64,000 nucleotides of DNA, taken from NCBI GenBank assembly GCA_965238125.1, contig OZ250179.1, forward strand, positions 1,550,001 through 1,614,000. Reading direction: 5' to 3'. Both the position numbers and the translations under genes were made by a program. Shown here in pieces: positions 1-8,566 of the stretch. Source of the stretch: UBA6623 sp965238125 (GTDB lineage: Bacteria; Acidobacteriota; Terriglobia; Bryobacterales; UBA6623). Within the stretch, counting starts at the first letter, position 1. The number at the start of each line of letters is the position of its first letter. Below the pieces are notes generated by a model that saw nothing but the letters and a program-made list of their open reading frames with translations, was not told the origin of the DNA and ran no database searches.

Positions 1-1083
1 CCCACTCGGGAGCTGGCGATGCAAATTCACAGCGATTTCGAAAAGCTGGCGAAGTTTACCCGGCTCAAGGCCATCACGGTCTTTGGAGGCGTCTCGGAGC
101 GCCCGCAAGTGCGCGCCCTGCGCGATCAACCGGATATCGTCATTGCCTGTCCCGGGCGGCTGCTCGACCTACTCCAGCAGGGCAAGGCGATGTTGGCGCA
201 GATCAAGATCCTTGTTCTCGATGAAGCCGATCAGATGTTCGATATGGGCTTCCTGCCCGACATCCAGAGCATCCTGGCGAGACTGCCGGACAGACGCCAG
301 AATCTTTTGTGGGCGGCTACGATGCCGGACGAAATTCGGGTGCTGGCCAATCGGATCTTGGACTCCCCACATGTCGTTGAACTGGCGCACTCCAGGCCCG
401 CCTCCACGGTCGATCACGCGGTGTATCGCATCCCGGCGGATCGCAAGATCGATCTGCTCAAGCACCTGCTCGAGAGCGACGAGTTCACCTCCGGTATCGT
501 TTTTCTGCGAACCAAGCATCGTGCTCGGCGATTAGGTCTGCAACTGAGCAGGATGGGCCATAATGCCGTTGCACTCCAGGGAAACATGTCCCAGTCGCAA
601 CGCGACAACGCCATGGCCGGCTTTCGAGAAGGACGTTTCGATATTCTCGTGGCGACCGATCTTGCGTCGCGCGGTATTGATGTTGCCGGCGTGTCGCACG
701 TGATTAATTTCGACGTGCCGACGACGCCCGAGGCCTACACCCACCGCATCGGGCGGACCGGTCGCGCCGAGCGCAGCGGCAAGGCCTACACGTTCGTGTC
801 GCGGGAGGACGCCGGCGCGGTGCGCGCCATCGAGCGCAGCTTGGGCTCGACGATCACGCAAGTGCGGGCACCCGAGTTCGAGACGGAAGCGGGACCCTCC
901 GAGGAGCGGCGGCGGCCGTCTTCGCGCGGCCGGCGGCCCGGCGGCGGCTATGCGCAGGGCTCCGGAAACGGCGAAAGGCCTCGTGGACCGCGCGTTACCC
1001 GCGGCGGCAAGGGCCCGAACTCGGGCGCCAATTCCGGCGGCCGAGGCGGGGCAGGTCGCGGCAGGTCGCGGCGATCTTCCTGA
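1..1083 (+). CDS. DEAD-box ATP-dependent RNA helicase, RhlE-like (5' end outside window)
   Basis: This is an ATP-dependent RNA helicase of the DEAD-box family, acting on structured RNA in the cytoplasm (ribosome assembly or RNA decay). The reading frame is open from base 1 and begins inside motif Ia (PTRELA), so the N-terminal Q-motif and Walker A lie upstream. Visible motifs in order: CPGR (TPGR equivalent), VLDEAD, AATMP in place of the usual SAT, then the second RecA domain with VATDLASRGID and HRIGRTGRA. The last 70 or so residues are a Gly/Arg/Ser-rich basic tail, typical of RhlE-like proteins and probably RNA binding. The family is certain; the exact paralogue (RhlE versus other) is inferred. 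Confidence 0.95.
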   Translation, partial: PTRELAMQIHSDFEKLAKFTRLKAITVFGGVSERPQVRALRDQPDIVIACPGRLLDLLQQGKAMLAQIKILVLDEADQMFDMGFLPDIQSILARLPDRRQNLLWAATMPDEIRVLANRILDSPHVVELAHSRPASTVDHAVYRIPADRKIDLLKHLLESDEFTSGIVFLRTKHRARRLGLQLSRMGHNAVALQGNMSQSQRDNAMAGFREGRFDILVATDLASRGIDVAGVSHVINFDVPTTPEAYTHRIGRTGRAERSGKAYTFVSREDAGAVRAIERSLGSTITQVRAPEFETEAGPSEERRRPSSRGRRPGGGYAQGSGNGERPRGPRVTRGGKGPNSGANSGGRGGAGRGRSRRSS

Positions 1084-1402
1084 ACGCTTTCGGCGTCGAG
1101 GTCGACCGGCTGGTTGGCCTCGTCAATCCCGGATCACAGCCGCCGGGCACGGAAAGAGGTTGTGGAGGCATTAGCCCGCTTTTCTCATCGCGTGGCGGGG
1201 CAAAGTGCATGAGAGGCCCGTCAATACGAGGCGCGCGCCGCTTGACGAGCGGAGGCGTACTTGAACAGTACGGTGAGCACGGCGAGCAAGAGCAACGAAG
1301 TAATGGCGGGCCTATCGTGTGCTTTGCTCGTCAGGCGGTGAGAAATGCGGGTTAGCGACAACGCCGGAATGTCGAGTGATCGGAGATCCTCCTTAGGGCA
1401 AC
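1084..1402. other. Intergenic, no supported gene
   Basis: About 320 bases separate the converging helicase and acetyltransferase genes. I see no RNA gene, IS end or convincing coding frame. A short hydrophobic stretch can be read on the minus strand near 1221-1340, but it lacks a good start and ribosome binding site. Confidence 0.4.
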
Positions 1403-1936
1403 TCAAAGCGAAAGATTTAGAAAAACGGCGTCGGGCGTCGGATTTGTGGAATACGGAGAAACCTCCGAAAATCCGACTTGTTTGTAGAGTCCGAGGGCCG
1501 ACTTCGTGGATTCCAGGGTGTCCCCGTACATCTGGCGGTACCCCTCGGCGCGCGCTTCTCGGACCAGCCGGCTGAGCAGGGCTTGTCCGATGCCGCTCCC
1601 TCGATATTTCGGGTGAACATAGAGCCGCTTGGCTTCGCAGGAACGTCCAACCAGGGGCCGCAAAGCCGCCGTGCCGGCCGGCTTGCCGTGGATGAAGGCA
1701 AGCAACAGACGGCCTCTCGGCGGAGCGTAGACTCCCGGAAGGGACTTGCACTCTTGCGCGAAACCTTGAAAGTCGGCCCGAAGCCCCAGGAAATCCCAGT
1801 ACTCGCTCCAGAGATTTCTTATGACCTCAATCTCTCCGGGGGAGGCCGCGATGATGTCGGCTTCAAGGCCGTTCGGCATTTCGATTGAGCGTACCATCCC
1901 GGGTGGCAACCGCAATGTGCAGCTGTGAATCGGCAT
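1403..1936 (-). CDS. GNAT-family N-acetyltransferase
   Basis: A 177-residue protein of the GCN5-related acetyltransferase fold, which moves an acetyl group from acetyl-CoA to an amine; the substrate cannot be read from sequence. The acetyl-CoA binding motif A is clear: a beta strand (AKRLYVHP) followed by the R-G-S-G-I-G loop and the helix QALLSRLVREA. The C-terminal half (LGLYKQVGFSEV) matches the usual GNAT motif B. A second ATG at about 1879 would give a 158-residue protein closer to the usual family length and may be the real start. It stands alone and converges on the helicase gene. Confidence 0.85.
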   Translation of the reverse strand: MPIHSCTLRLPPGMVRSIEMPNGLEADIIAASPGEIEVIRNLWSEYWDFLGLRADFQGFAQECKSLPGVYAPPRGRLLLAFIHGKPAGTAALRPLVGRSCEAKRLYVHPKYRGSGIGQALLSRLVREARAEGYRQMYGDTLESTKSALGLYKQVGFSEVSPYSTNPTPDAVFLNLSL

Positions 1937-2102
1937 CGGAATCGATTTGGCGCGTCACTTTCGTTCGGCCTCTGATTCCGCAGTGGACGCTTTCGGGATG
2001 GCGATCCGCCGAAAGAATACATAAATAATCCCCCGGCGTCTTGTTTCAGGTTTCGCCTTCGTTTACATTGGAGCACAGATTGTAGAGTTCCTCCTGAACG
2101 GC

Positions 2103-4721
2103 ATGGATTGCTTCCGTCTTGGGAGAGTCTTCGCCGTTCAGATTCTTCTCTTGGGTTGGGCGACGCTGGTCGCCCAGGCAAATTTCTCGGTTCGAGAGGG
2201 TCTCCTTCTTCTCGGAGGCGACCCGTTTTCCATTCGCGGCGTCGTCTATAGCGCCACGCCGATCGGGGAAACTCCGTCCGATCATCGTGGTCAGGCCGGC
2301 GCGTCGGCCTGCCTGTACGCGCGAGACTTTCCTCTCATCGCCGCTCTTGGGGCGAATACGATTCGCCTGCTCGAGCGGGTCGAGCCCGCCGATGACGCCT
2401 TCCGCTCGGCGTTGGAAACCAACGACCTTCACTGGCTCGCCGGCTTTCCGCTCGATGCCTTTCACGATGCCCGCCGCTCGCTTTCGCCCGCGACAGCCTC
2501 GGGGCAGGCGTTGCGCAACGAAATCCTGGCGGCGTTTCGCGCCTACGCCTCGGGTTGGGTCAAGAATGCGGAACATCGCGGTCGGCTGATCGCCTTTGTC
2601 TTTGGTGACGATGTCGGTGCGTCGTACAGGCGGAAATTCGCGGGTTCGGCGGAGGATTTCTACAGTTTGCTCGGCGAGGCCGCAGCGGTGCTTGCCGAAC
2701 TCGATCCCGAAAACCCAGCGCTGCTGACGACGGCGGTCTCGGAGACGTCGGCGATCGGCGCTGCCGCGCTGGGAACTTCCGATGCCGCGTTGCCGGGCTT
2801 GACCTTTTGGTCGTTGGATCGGCTGGGAGACGATTCGTTTGAGGCTGTCTTCGTGGAGCTTCGCACTCGCACGCTGAAACCCTTTCTGATTTCGGCATTC
2901 GGTGTCGACGCCTATGATGGATCGGCCGAAGCCCCGGACGTCGAAGCCCAGGCCGACAGCGCACGAGCACGGGCTTTTGATATTCAAATCCGCGCCGGCG
3001 GCGCGGTCTTTCCCGTCCTGGGAGGGATATGGGACGGTTTCGCTGACCAGTGGTGGCGCACGGGCGACCCCGGCGGCCGCGACACGACAGGGCAACTCTT
3101 CGAGGCTTTTCCCGACGGCCGTTACCATGCCGAGTGGATGGGGCTGTTCGAAACCTCCCCCACCGCGGCGGCCGGGCTCGACGGCCTCAAGCCGCGCCCG
3201 GCTTATTTTGCGCTCGCGGAAGTGTGGGGCGGGACGCCGGCGGAGGAACTTTCGTTGCCGGATCCGCCCCGGATCGAGCCAGGGGGCGTGGTGAACCTGG
3301 CCGACGGAGGGCCGCGGATCGCGCCGGGCGGGTTGGTGTCGTTGCGCGGCAGCGGGCTGGGAGGCGAACGCCTTTCGAGTGACGGTGGGCGACTGCCGTT
3401 CCAGCTGGGCGCGACCAGCGTCTGCCTGGCGGGCCGGCCCGTGCCCTTGCTGCAAGCCGATTCCGGGGAAATTCGCGGCCAAGCACCGTGGGAAACCGAG
3501 GTGGGATCCGGCGAAATCGTTGCCTACCGAGCCGGCGTGCCGAGCAACATCGCGACGGCCGAGATTTCCGAGCCCGCTCCGGCCGTCTTCGAACGCGGCG
3601 TGTTTCGCCCCGGTTTGCCGTGCCCGGTGAACGAGCGCAATGGGGTGAAAGCGGGGACTTATCTGGAAATCTACTCGACGGGCCTGGGGCCGGTCGCAAC
3701 GGCCCCCGTCAACGGCCTGGCCTACGATCGGGCGCTGCCGACGGTGGAGCCGCAGTCGGTGAGGCTCGGTGGGCGGGAGCTGCCGGTGCTCTACGCGGGC
3801 GTATTGCCCGGCGTGGTGGGCGTCTACCAAACGAATGTTCTCGTCCCCGAAGACTTTCCGCCGCTGCAGACGGAACTGACGCTGAGCGTGGGGGGAGTAG
3901 AGAGCCTACCCCGGCCGATGCGCGTGATCGAGGAGACGGCCTTTCCCGGCTATGACTTGATTGGGCCGTCGCCCGAAACGGTGGTTCTTCAGCAGGGCGC
4001 GCCGCCCGAAACCGCTTGGGTTGAGATCGAGGGCGTGAACTCGTTTTGCGACCTGATCCGATTTACGATCGACGGGCTGCCGGCGGGGGTCTCGGCGACC
4101 ATTCCGGTCGGCTTTCCCGGGCAAGTGCTCCCGTTGGAGCTGGCGGCCGGGCCCGAGTCGCCCTTGCTTTCCGGAATCACCGCCACGCTCACGGCGATTT
4201 CAGCGTCCGCGGGCAACCGGACGCATGCATTCGGCCTGACGATCTTGCCCAGCCGGGTTGACGCGGCGTTCCGCGTGATTTCGGGCGGCTACAAGAGCGG
4301 CGCCTCGGTGGCGAGCTTTGAACTCAACGGCAACCTACTCTATCAAGTTCATGGAGGCGGGCCCGGACGAGGGTTCAATTTCCTGACGGTCGATCCGGGA
4401 ACCGGCGCCCTGGGCGAGGTGCGCGCCTTCGACACCTTCGATCGCCCGGCGGATGTCGAGGCGATGGGGAACTACCTGCGATCTCTACCGTTGGGAGTCG
4501 TCGTGCTTGGCGCCATCGCCGATGAAGGGACGCATCTGCTGACGGCGGAAACTCGCGGGCTTCTGCGCGAAACGCTGGGCGCGGAGTTGATCGACTTTGT
4601 GGGTTTTCAGTACTCCTGGGCGATCATCACAAGAAAGCAGGCGACGAAGCCCATCGCCGAGGGGCTGAGCCCGAACGGGCTGGTCGTTCTCGAGCGGACG
4701 TTGAGTTTTCCGATGCCGTGA
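2103..4721 (+). CDS. Secreted multidomain protein: GH-like N-terminal region, Solibacter-type (TIGR03437-like) domain, FAM3/ILEI-like C-terminus
   Basis: An 872-residue exported protein. Residues 1-27 form a signal peptide (hydrophobic FAVQILLLGWATLVAQA). Residues 30-380 look like a TIM-barrel glycosidase-like region: IRGVVYSATPIG and LIAALGANTIRLLE resemble the glucanosyltransferase/GH2-like start where an aglycone-free barrel begins, but I cannot assign catalytic acids. Residues about 390-605 carry the Bryobacterales C-terminal domain (APGGLVSLRGSGL, EIRGQAPWE, EIYSTGLGPV). Residues about 720-872 match the interleukin-like EMT inducer (FAM3/ILEI) fold: GRGFNFLTVDPGTG, RAFDTF, a stretch ending VVVLGAIADEG, and FVGFQYSWAIITRK. 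Function is unknown; binding or processing of extracellular carbohydrate is a guess. The start lacks a strong ribosome binding site. Confidence 0.8.
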   Translation: MDCFRLGRVFAVQILLLGWATLVAQANFSVREGLLLLGGDPFSIRGVVYSATPIGETPSDHRGQAGASACLYARDFPLIAALGANTIRLLERVEPADDAFRSALETNDLHWLAGFPLDAFHDARRSLSPATASGQALRNEILAAFRAYASGWVKNAEHRGRLIAFVFGDDVGASYRRKFAGSAEDFYSLLGEAAAVLAELDPENPALLTTAVSETSAIGAAALGTSDAALPGLTFWSLDRLGDDSFEAVFVELRTRTLKPFLISAFGVDAYDGSAEAPDVEAQADSARARAFDIQIRAGGAVFPVLGGIWDGFADQWWRTGDPGGRDTTGQLFEAFPDGRYHAEWMGLFETSPTAAAGLDGLKPRPAYFALAEVWGGTPAEELSLPDPPRIEPGGVVNLADGGPRIAPGGLVSLRGSGLGGERLSSDGGRLPFQLGATSVCLAGRPVPLLQADSGEIRGQAPWETEVGSGEIVAYRAGVPSNIATAEISEPAPAVFERGVFRPGLPCPVNERNGVKAGTYLEIYSTGLGPVATAPVNGLAYDRALPTVEPQSVRLGGRELPVLYAGVLPGVVGVYQTNVLVPEDFPPLQTELTLSVGGVESLPRPMRVIEETAFPGYDLIGPSPETVVLQQGAPPETAWVEIEGVNSFCDLIRFTIDGLPAGVSATIPVGFPGQVLPLELAAGPESPLLSGITATLTAISASAGNRTHAFGLTILPSRVDAAFRVISGGYKSGASVASFELNGNLLYQVHGGGPGRGFNFLTVDPGTGALGEVRAFDTFDRPADVEAMGNYLRSLPLGVVVLGAIADEGTHLLTAETRGLLRETLGAELIDFVGFQYSWAIITRKQATKPIAEGLSPNGLVVLERTLSFPMP

Positions 4722-4873
4722 CGGCGGCGGGGGGTCGCCTGCCCCGTTACCCGAGTGTCTTCACTTAAGGATCCTTACGCAGGAAGGGATATCAATCCGG
4801 CGGCGTGGTGGCGCGCCGCTCGGTCCGTAGCGGCAGCAGGCCTGAACGGACAGTCACGGCAATCACGCCCGGT

Positions 4874-4913
4874 ATATGCATATTTATGCTTCCATTGATA
4901 TGCTGATATGCAT
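4874..4913. promoter_or_regulatory. Candidate VapB operator: two ATATGCAT palindromes
   Basis: A perfect 10-base palindrome ATATGCATAT (4874-4883) and a second ATATGCAT (4906-4913) lie 32 bases apart, immediately upstream of and touching the antitoxin start. Ribbon-helix-helix antitoxins usually repress their own operon by binding such repeated palindromes; binding here is inferred. Confidence 0.5.
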
Positions 4914-5148
4914 GAGGACGACGATCGAACTCAACGACGAGCTGTTCCGAAAGGCCAAACGCCGGGCCGCGGACGACCGCGGATCTTTGCGAAGCGTTGT
5001 GGAGTCCGCGTTGCGGTCCTATTTGGAAGCTCCTGTTCGGCGGCAAGGCTACAAATTGCGATGGCGACCTCAAAAGGGCCACGTGCTTCCCGGGGTCAAG
5101 CTCGATGACCGCGATGCTTTGTTTGACGTCATGGACGGCCGCTCTTGA
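4912..5148 (+). CDS. Ribbon-helix-helix antitoxin (VapB-like)
   Basis: A small DNA-binding antitoxin, expected to neutralise the following PIN toxin and repress the operon. The N-terminus MRTTIELNDELFRKAK is a classical RHH beta strand plus helix, and the basic/aromatic C-terminal part would wrap the toxin. I chose ATG 4912 because the RHH strand starts there; an upstream ATG at 4876 would add 12 residues (MHIYASIDMLIC) that do not belong to the fold and would run through the candidate operator. The stop codon overlaps the TTG start of the toxin gene by two bases, so translation is coupled. Confidence 0.85.
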   Translation: MRTTIELNDELFRKAKRRAADDRGSLRSVVESALRSYLEAPVRRQGYKLRWRPQKGHVLPGVKLDDRDALFDVMDGRS

Positions 5149-5576
5149 TCGCCGTTGACACCAACATTCTCGTCTACGCACACCGTGTCGAGACCCCTTT
5201 TCACAAGAAGGCGCGGCGACTTGTGGAGAGCCTCGCGAACGGCAGCCGGGCGTGGGCTCTTCCCTGGCCCTGTGTCTACGAATTCGTGAGGGTCGTGACG
5301 CACGCGAGAGTTTTCGATCCACCGTCAGCGACCCATGACGTCTTGAGTGACGTCGAGTCGTTGTTGGAATCCCCAACTCTGCTTTTGTTGGGAGAAGGTT
5401 CACGACACGCTTCGGCCATGTGCCGCGCAATCGACTCTTCCGACGCCGCGGGCAACCTCGTTCACGATGCCCACATAGCAGCGTTGCTCTTGGAACACGG
5501 CGTGAGCGAGATATGGACCGCGGATCGGGATTTTTCAAGGTTTGTCGGATTGACGGTTGTAAACCCTCTTCGCTGA
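5145..5576 (+). CDS. PIN-domain ribonuclease toxin, VapC-type
   Basis: A 143-residue PIN-domain endoribonuclease, the toxin of a type II pair with the preceding RHH protein. It starts MIAVDTNILVYAH, giving the first metal-binding Asp at residue 4; a conserved Glu follows in CVYEFVRVV, and the last acidic residues are in LVHDAHIAALLLEHG and WTADRDFSRF. These four acidic positions are the standard PIN active site for Mg/Mn-dependent RNA cleavage. The TTG start at 5145 overlaps the antitoxin stop. Length and motifs are complete, so the toxin looks functional. The RNA target is unknown. Confidence 0.9.
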   Translation: MIAVDTNILVYAHRVETPFHKKARRLVESLANGSRAWALPWPCVYEFVRVVTHARVFDPPSATHDVLSDVESLLESPTLLLLGEGSRHASAMCRAIDSSDAAGNLVHDAHIAALLLEHGVSEIWTADRDFSRFVGLTVVNPLR

Positions 5577-5985
5577 GGAGCCGGATTCCGGGGCAACCGT
5601 GTATGCTTGTGGGAAGTTCGGCGGGACGGACGCCACCCGGTAACCTTAGGCCGAACCTCCGAATACGGGATTGTGAACGGGGAGCTGATTCGGGTCGGCC
5701 TCCGCGAACGCTCGATCAACTCGAGCAATTTAGCCGCGAAGCGGCGGCAGGAATTTAGCCCAGGGTGGAGCCGGAAGGCGGAACCCTGGGTAGAACCCCC
5801 ATCCGGGAGAGCCCCGGAGGGGCGGCGGGAACGCCCCGCACGCCTATTTTCATAGCGGTATTATGAACCCCGGATTCATAGAAACGGACTCTTCCCGAGA
5901 GAGTCTTCCGCACCCATTCCCCTTTTCTCACAACGCTTCTTCCTTGCGCCCACCCTGCCGGCTGTCGTAGGATGCGGAATCGCTT
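5577..5985. repeat. Intergenic repeat-rich stretch
   Basis: No gene is supported here. Bases 5729-5760 carry a GCCGCGAAGCGGC palindrome followed by GGCAGGAAT, and 5876-5894 carry TTCATAGAAACGGACT; the same two blocks in the same order recur near 26410-26500. The central part (5780-5850, CCTGGGTAGAA then CCGGGAGAGCCC) resembles 42990-43050. I read it as a decayed dispersed repeat rather than a gene. Confidence 0.5.
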
Positions 5986-7350
5986 ATGTCGGAATCCACC
6001 GTCCACGATCCCTATTTTCTGGACCCCGGCCAGATCGAAAATCCCCCGACGAAGCTCAGCGCGATCATGCGCCGGATCGGCCCGGGGCTGATTCTTGCCA
6101 GCTCGATTGTCGGCTCGGGGGAGCTGATCGCCACGACGGTTTTGGGCGCGGAAAACGGCTACAAGCTGCTGTGGCTCATCATCGTCAGCTGCGCCATTAA
6201 GACCGTTGTTCAGAATGAACTGGGCCGCCACGCGATCGGCACCGGCGAAACCACCTTGGAATCGTTTGACGCCATTCCGGGACCGCGTTGGCGCGTCTCA
6301 TGGGTGGCTTGGTGCTGGTTCTTCATGGTCTTGTTGACGATGATGCAGGTCGGCGGAATGCTGGGCGGCATTTCCGAAGTGCTCAACCGCATGGTCCCCT
6401 CGGTGTCGGTGACCGGGTGGGTGTGGATCGTCAACTTCGCCACGGTCATTTTGCTGATCGTCGGGCGCTATTCGCTGGTCGAAAAAGTCGCCATGGGGCT
6501 GGTCGTGGCCTTCACGATGCTGACGGTGAGTTGCGCGGTCCTGCTGTTCCAAAAGCCGGAGTATTTCTCGATGGCCCAGGTCTTCGACGGTCTGAGAATT
6601 CAGATGCCCGAGGGCGGTCTGATGACCGCCGTGGCGACATTCGGGATTACCGGCGTCGGCGCGACCGAGCTGATCATGTACCCCTACTGGTGTATTGAAA
6701 AGGGGTACGCCAGGTTCACGGGGGCGCGGGACGATTCGGACCCCTGGGTCAGCCGGGCGTTCGGCTGGATTCGCGTGATGGGCGTCGATGTGCTGGCGTC
6801 GATGGTCATCTATACGTTCGCGACGATCGCCTTCTACCTGCTCGGCGCCGGTATTCTCCACGGCATGGGGATCGTTCCCGTGGGCAGCGAGATGGTCCAC
6901 ATGCTTTCGAACATGTATACGGAAACGCTGGGTTCGTGGTCACTGGTTCCGTTCCTCGCCGGCGCCTTCGCGGTGCTGTACTCGACGGTGTTCGCCTCGA
7001 CGGCCGCTCACTGCCGTATCTACGCGGACTTCTTCGGGATGCTGGGCGTCTACAATCGCCGCAATTACACGCTGCGGCTCAAAGCCACGCGTATCTTCGT
7101 GGTGATTCTGCTGTTCATTCCCTCAATGTATTTCATGTGGCTCGAGTCTCCCGTGTTGATGGTGATGATCGGCGGGCTGGCGCAAGCGGTCATGCTGCCG
7201 GTGATCGCCTTTTGCACGATCTACCTCAATGTCAAGCGCACGCCGAAATCCATCTTGCCCAAGGGCTGGATCAAGTTGCTGTTGTGGGTCTCGGCGGTCG
7301 TGATGGCCGTGATGATGACCGCCTCGGCGGTTCAAAAGTTGATGTCATAA
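5986..7350 (+). CDS. Divergent Nramp-family transporter
   Basis: A 454-residue inner-membrane protein with about 11 transmembrane segments, recognisable as Nramp/SLC11 fold by GPGLILASSIVGSGE (residues about 33-47) and by its overall hydrophobic pattern. Canonical Nramp transporters of Mn/Fe carry DPGN in TM1 and an M-P-H motif in TM6. Here TM1 has VGSGE and TM6 (residues about 218-240, GITGVGATELIMYPYW) has neither Met nor His at the expected place, so the usual divalent-metal site is absent. It belongs to a divergent Nramp subgroup and its substrate is open. A small membrane protein gene follows after 3 bases, so the two form an operon. Confidence 0.85.
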   Translation: MSESTVHDPYFLDPGQIENPPTKLSAIMRRIGPGLILASSIVGSGELIATTVLGAENGYKLLWLIIVSCAIKTVVQNELGRHAIGTGETTLESFDAIPGPRWRVSWVAWCWFFMVLLTMMQVGGMLGGISEVLNRMVPSVSVTGWVWIVNFATVILLIVGRYSLVEKVAMGLVVAFTMLTVSCAVLLFQKPEYFSMAQVFDGLRIQMPEGGLMTAVATFGITGVGATELIMYPYWCIEKGYARFTGARDDSDPWVSRAFGWIRVMGVDVLASMVIYTFATIAFYLLGAGILHGMGIVPVGSEMVHMLSNMYTETLGSWSLVPFLAGAFAVLYSTVFASTAAHCRIYADFFGMLGVYNRRNYTLRLKATRIFVVILLFIPSMYFMWLESPVLMVMIGGLAQAVMLPVIAFCTIYLNVKRTPKSILPKGWIKLLLWVSAVVMAVMMTASAVQKLMS

Positions 7351-7353
7351 GTC

Positions 7354-7626
7354 ATGCGAATCTCACCGCGGGCCTTGTCCCTGACCCTCGGTGTTCTATG
7401 GGGCGGAGCGATGCTGATCATCGGCGTCGTGCACGCCATAATCCCGAGCTACGGGGCGGGGTTTTTCGAGGTGATGGGCTCGGTCTACCCGGGCTTCGAA
7501 GGTGCCGGCACCGCCGGCGACGTACTTCTAGGCACGGTGTACGGCTTGGTCGACGGAGCCCTGGGCGGCCTGCTGATCGCCTGGGTCTACAACTTCTTTC
7601 TGGGGCGGTTTGGCAGCGGTGGGTAG
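7354..7626 (+). CDS. Small two-TM membrane protein (family often labelled bacteriophage holin)
   Basis: A 90-residue protein with two hydrophobic segments, one from about residue 8 (LSLTLGVLWGGAMLIIGVVHA) and one near the end (LVDGALGGLLIAWVYNFFLGR). The pattern LGVLWG ... YPGFEG ... DGALGGLLIAWVYN fits a widespread family of short proteins that databases tend to name holin although nothing links most of them to phage. Starting 3 bases after the transporter stop, it is almost certainly cotranscribed with the Nramp-like gene and may be an accessory subunit. No phage genes surround it, so I do not infer lysis function. Confidence 0.75.
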   Translation: MRISPRALSLTLGVLWGGAMLIIGVVHAIIPSYGAGFFEVMGSVYPGFEGAGTAGDVLLGTVYGLVDGALGGLLIAWVYNFFLGRFGSGG

Positions 7627-7672
7627 CGGCGCCCGGAGTTTGCTTCGCTCATGTTTGCGCCGCCCCAAACTG

Positions 7673-7894
7673 AGCCGCGCACGTTAGTAAGCGGTATGAA
7701 ACGAAGTCGTCAACTCGCGGGAGAGTAGCGGGAGCGCCATGCCCGGGAACCAACAGCGGGCGCCCTTCGGCGGGTGGTCAGGCGTCTCGGGGTGGCTCGT
7801 CCGACCGAACTGGAGGCCCTGGGGCCGCTGCGATCACCACTCTCGGCCGCTCCGGGGCGACGGCATCGCATACCGCTTACTAACGTGCGCGGCT
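7673..7894. repeat. MITE-like element with perfect 26-bp terminal inverted repeats
   Basis: Bases 7673-7698 and 7869-7894 are exact reverse complements over 26 bases (outer end AGCCGCGCACGTTAGTAAGC). The 222-base unit has no coding capacity. This is the structure of a non-autonomous miniature transposon or a structured REP-type repeat. No second copy is apparent in the window, and no transposase here shares these ends. Confidence 0.75.
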
Positions 7895-7964
7895 GGGTTT
7901 GCACGGGTCACACATAAGATAGAATTTCGTGCACGCTATTCTTGTCGGCCGGCTCCCATGAGCC

Positions 7965-8381
7965 TCACTTGCGATTCTCTCTGCGAATCACGAGCTTCAA
8001 TCCCGACCAGGTCTCGTCAATCGCGCACACCTTCACATCCACCAATCCCAACGGCAATGCAAGCTCCCGGACGACGTCTTCGCTAATCTCCGACGGCACC
8101 CCGGATGATTTTTTCGGCCATGAAGCCCAAATCATGCCGTCCTGCCGAATCTCACTGAGGCACATGGAAAGCTGACGGCTGAGTTCTCTACGCGACTTCG
8201 AAAATATGTGCTGGAGATCGACCGGGGCGCGGAGTCTGGCTGAGATGACAACACCTTCCGGCAACGGCTCCAGCATCTCCCGGTAGTTCGCCGGCGCGTT
8301 CTTCGTCTTGACGCGAAACGATCGCTTGACGCCGAGTTTCTTTACAAGCGGGGTTCCTGAGTAGCCTGCGGATGGGGCCAT
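7965..8381 (-). CDS. DUF3052-family protein
   Basis: A 138-residue cytoplasmic protein matching the DUF3052 family: AGYSGTPLVKKLGVK at the N-terminus, then ISEDVVRELALPLGLVDVKV and the conserved end DETWSGLKLVIRREN. The mid-part DGMIWASWPKKSSGVP is also typical. The biochemical function of the family is not established; the fold resembles small Rossmann-like domains. It is a single-gene unit whose coding end lies near the MITE-like element. Full family length, no sign of damage. Confidence 0.85.
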   Translation of the reverse strand: MAPSAGYSGTPLVKKLGVKRSFRVKTKNAPANYREMLEPLPEGVVISARLRAPVDLQHIFSKSRRELSRQLSMCLSEIRQDGMIWASWPKKSSGVPSEISEDVVRELALPLGLVDVKVCAIDETWSGLKLVIRRENRK

Positions 8382-8566
8382 GCGAAGCCGTGCGATCTCA
8401 AAACGACGAAGACTAGCTTAGCAATCTTGCTCCTTCGCGCTTGGCCGCTACGCGGTGTCCGGGCTGCCGGCTCCTGATCACCCACCACGACTGAGACCCT
8501 TCTCCCCATTATTGAATCTCGCAAAATAAAGTGACATTTTTTTGGGGTACGTACGTCTTTGTATGT

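Noticed and set aside
2046..3830. A 594-codon open frame on the minus strand
   Set aside because: It lies antisense to the clearly coding secreted protein, has Arg/Pro/Gly-rich composition and no domain; a typical shadow in GC-rich DNA.
7354..7626. A phage holin
   Set aside because: No endolysin or other phage genes are near, and the gene is coupled to a transporter. The name comes from family labelling only.
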